Assembly: GCA_963716455.1 (NCBI GenBank)
Contig: CAVQTK010000018.1
Coordinates: 124,001 to 188,000 of the forward strand
Direction: 5' to 3'
Length of the DNA stretch: 64,000 nucleotides
Source: CAVQTK01 sp963716455
GTDB taxonomy: Bacteria > Pseudomonadota > Gammaproteobacteria > Coxiellales > Coxiellaceae
The first letter of the stretch is position 1, and every line of letters begins with the position of its first letter. The notes below the pieces were generated by a model that was not told the DNA's origin, did not search any database, and saw only the letters and a list, made by a program, of their open reading frames with translations. The position numbers and the translations under genes were made by a program. Below, piece after piece: positions 62,505 through 64,000 of this stretch.

Positions 62505-63297
62505 GCATCGGACATGGACCGCCTTAGTATTGTTATTACTAATCATCGGGATGATTTTTATCTTAAAACCGCCTTTTTTTGCTATCGCAATGGTGTTGTT
62601 TTTAATAGCTTCAGCCTGGGAGTGGGCAAAACTAATTGGCTTACATTCCTGGTATAGCCAATTAGCCTATTTAATTTTAATTCTGTTGAGTCTTTACCTC
62701 ACTCATTTTATTTCCTTATGGTGGTTATTATTAAGTTCTTTTTTTCTTTGGTTATGGGCGACGGGTGCAGTATGCCTTTATGCTCGAGGATATAGTGTAC
62801 TCGGTTTCCAACATCCCTGGGTAAAAGCCGTAGGGGGATTATTAATGCTAATTTCCTGTATTAAGGGGATTATCACGCTACAAAGCTTTAGCCCCATTTT
62901 ATTACTTATTGCTTTAACTTTGATTTGGGTTGTTGATTCAGGCGCTTATTTTTCAGGAAGGCATTGGGGAAATCATTTTTTAGCTGCTCGTATTAGTCCC
63001 AAAAAAACATGGGAAGGTTTTTGGGGAGGCATACTAACTGCCATTTTTATTGCTATAGTCATAAGTCTATTCTTGCCCATTTCCAGCCAACAGCGGATCG
63101 GATTTATTTTAGTTGCCATTGCAACTGCTTTATTCTCTGTAATAGGCGATTTATTCGTAAGTTTATTAAAACGACAAGCCGGTTTAAAAGATAGTGGCTG
63201 GCTGTTACCAGGCCATGGTGGCTTACTGGATCGCCTAGATAGCACTATTAGTGCCATACCTATTTTTACTCTTGGATTTTTATTATTAAAAATATAA
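62497..63297 (+). CDS. cdsA: Phosphatidate cytidylyltransferase
   Basis: Makes CDP-diacylglycerol, the precursor of all membrane phospholipids. About eight membrane segments; the signature KDSGWLLPGHGGLLDRLDS occurs near the C-terminus, and SPKKTWEGFWGG before it. The true start is ATG 62497 (MLKHRTWTALVLL), overlapping the uppS end; the longer frame from 62323 reads through uppS in another frame. 266 residues. rseP, which normally follows, is absent. Confidence 0.95.
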   Translation: MLKHRTWTALVLLLLIIGMIFILKPPFFAIAMVLFLIASAWEWAKLIGLHSWYSQLAYLILILLSLYLTHFISLWWLLLSSFFLWLWATGAVCLYARGYSVLGFQHPWVKAVGGLLMLISCIKGIITLQSFSPILLLIALTLIWVVDSGAYFSGRHWGNHFLAARISPKKTWEGFWGGILTAIFIAIVISLFLPISSQQRIGFILVAIATALFSVIGDLFVSLLKRQAGLKDSGWLLPGHGGLLDRLDSTISAIPIFTLGFLLLKI

Positions 63298-63318
63298 CAT
63301 AAGCTGGTAAAATTCGGG

Positions 63319-63324
63319 TATAAT
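63319..63324 (+). promoter_or_regulatory. -10 element upstream of bamA
   Basis: A perfect TATAAT (63319-63324), preceded by CGGG, lies in the 76-base cdsA-bamA gap, about 50 bases before the bamA GTG. No good -35 is visible, so it may depend on an activator. Confidence 0.4.
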
Positions 63325-63373
63325 AAGGGTTTAAAAAAAGACAATCGGTCCTTACTTTTATGAAGAGATATTT

Positions 63374-64000
63374 GTGAAAGCGCTTAAAAAATTATTTTGG
63401 ATATTAAGTTTTACGTTAATAATGCAATCAGCACTAGCTGATAGCTTTTTAGTTAAACAAATTCAAGTACAAGGTCTACAGCGAGTTCGTGAAAGCACTG
63501 TTCTCAGCTATATTCCAGTTAATATTGGACAAACCATTACTACAGAAGATACCGTCAGTATTCTAAAAGCGCTTTATCAAACTGGTTTTTTTTCTGATGT
63601 ACGTTTGGCAAGACATGGGAATACCTTAGTAGTTAGCGTTGTAGAACGCCCTACCATTGGCCTTGTCACCATTGAAGGGAATAAAGAATTTCCTGATAAA
63701 CAACTATACCCAATTTTAAAGCAACTAGGAGTGGCAGAAGGCCTATCCTTTGATAACTCAAAAATTAATGGCATTACTCAAGGGCTGCGTGAGCAGTATC
63801 ACCAGTTAGGTTACTATGCAGCGCAAGTAAATACTGAAGTAAAACCCCAAACACGAAATCGTGTGGCAATAGTCATTCATATTAAAGAGGGCCCTATTGC
63901 AAGAATAAAAAGTATTCAAATACTAGGCAATAAAGCTTTTGAAGAAAAAAGATTGTTAAAGTCGATGACTCTAACTCCATCGTCATGGTGGAAATTAACT
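63374..64000 (+). CDS. bamA: Outer membrane protein assembly factor BamA, 3' end outside window
   Basis: The frame is open to the window edge; about 209 residues are visible. GTG 63374 starts a signal peptide (KALKKLFWILSFTLIMQSAL, cleaved near ALAD), followed by POTRA domains: FLVKQIQVQGLQRVRESTVL, LYQTGFFSDVRLARHGNTLV, VERPTIGLVTIEGNKEF, and the next POTRA with EGPIARIKSIQILGNKAFEE. This is the BamA N-terminus; the beta-barrel lies beyond 64000. A short ATG frame at 63360 stops after five codons and overlaps this start. Certain call. Confidence 0.95.
   Translation, partial: MKALKKLFWILSFTLIMQSALADSFLVKQIQVQGLQRVRESTVLSYIPVNIGQTITTEDTVSILKALYQTGFFSDVRLARHGNTLVVSVVERPTIGLVTIEGNKEFPDKQLYPILKQLGVAEGLSFDNSKINGITQGLREQYHQLGYYAAQVNTEVKPQTRNRVAIVIHIKEGPIARIKSIQILGNKAFEEKRLLKSMTLTPSSWWKLT

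Overview
The window is one AT-rich, gene-dense stretch of a gammaproteobacterial chromosome. Gene content and order (rpsA-lapAB-pyrF, dnaX-recR-ybaB, smc-zipA-ligA, hflX-hflKC-purA, rpsB-tsf-pyrH-frr-uppS-cdsA-bamA) are gammaproteobacterial. The protein sequences, the decaying genes and several effector-like orphans suggest a host-associated member of the Legionellales (Coxiella, Rickettsiella or Diplorickettsia type). That placement is inference from recalled family resemblance; no search was run.

Layout. 1-5.4 kb: end of rpsA, the LPS-control pair lapA/lapB, pyrF, a ComEA-like secreted helix-hairpin-helix protein and a WecA-type phosphosugar transferase. 5.4-11.8 kb: a complete cytochrome c maturation operon, ccmABCDEFGHI, preceded by a 108-bp miniature inverted-repeat element. 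11.8-16.5 kb: a conserved small protein, a CPA2 cation antiporter, a decayed methyltransferase/effector-like locus and ChaA. 16.7-20.8 kb: frameshifted prmB, tRNA-Ala, aroC, a broken asd and a class A beta-lactamase with all its motifs. 20.8-22 kb: a DsbB/DsbA-like pair. 22-28.4 kb: broken smc, zipA, ligA. 28.4-31.6 kb: lolCDE, with lolC frameshifted. 31.6-36.8 kb: hflX, hflK, hflC, purA and a DUF6506 protein. 37-41.3 kb: a leucine-dehydrogenase plus 2-oxoacid dehydrogenase operon. 41.4-47.7 kb: glycerophosphodiesterase, ribD, an atpI fragment, an FMN riboswitch interrupted by a long hairpin element, ribBA, ribH and an AI-2E/PerM permease. 48-51 kb: two papain-fold proteins, one effector-like and one NlpC/P60 with SH3 domains. 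51-54.2 kb: ybaB, recR, a hypothetical, dnaX (tau only by a -1 shift), 4.5S RNA and tRNA-Ser. 54.4-58.4 kb: a Cys-rich secreted orphan, dapE, dapD, tRNA-Pro/Arg/His and map. 58.6-64 kb: the rpsB-to-bamA translation/envelope cluster, without dxr or rseP.

The main themes are envelope biogenesis (LapAB, LolCDE, BamA, UppS, CdsA, DapDE), periplasmic thiol and haem chemistry (Ccm, Dsb), riboflavin synthesis and the core of translation. Three things stand out. First, a mobile palindromic repeat family has entered both the FMN riboswitch and another repeat. Second, pyrF and lolE appear to start at CTG, each with an ideal Shine-Dalgarno sequence. Third, many genes carry single-base indels, mostly at homopolymers (prmB, asd x3, smc x3, lolC, dnaX); these are either true reductive decay or sequencing error. 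Intact dapD and dapE argue that at least the asd breaks need re-checking.
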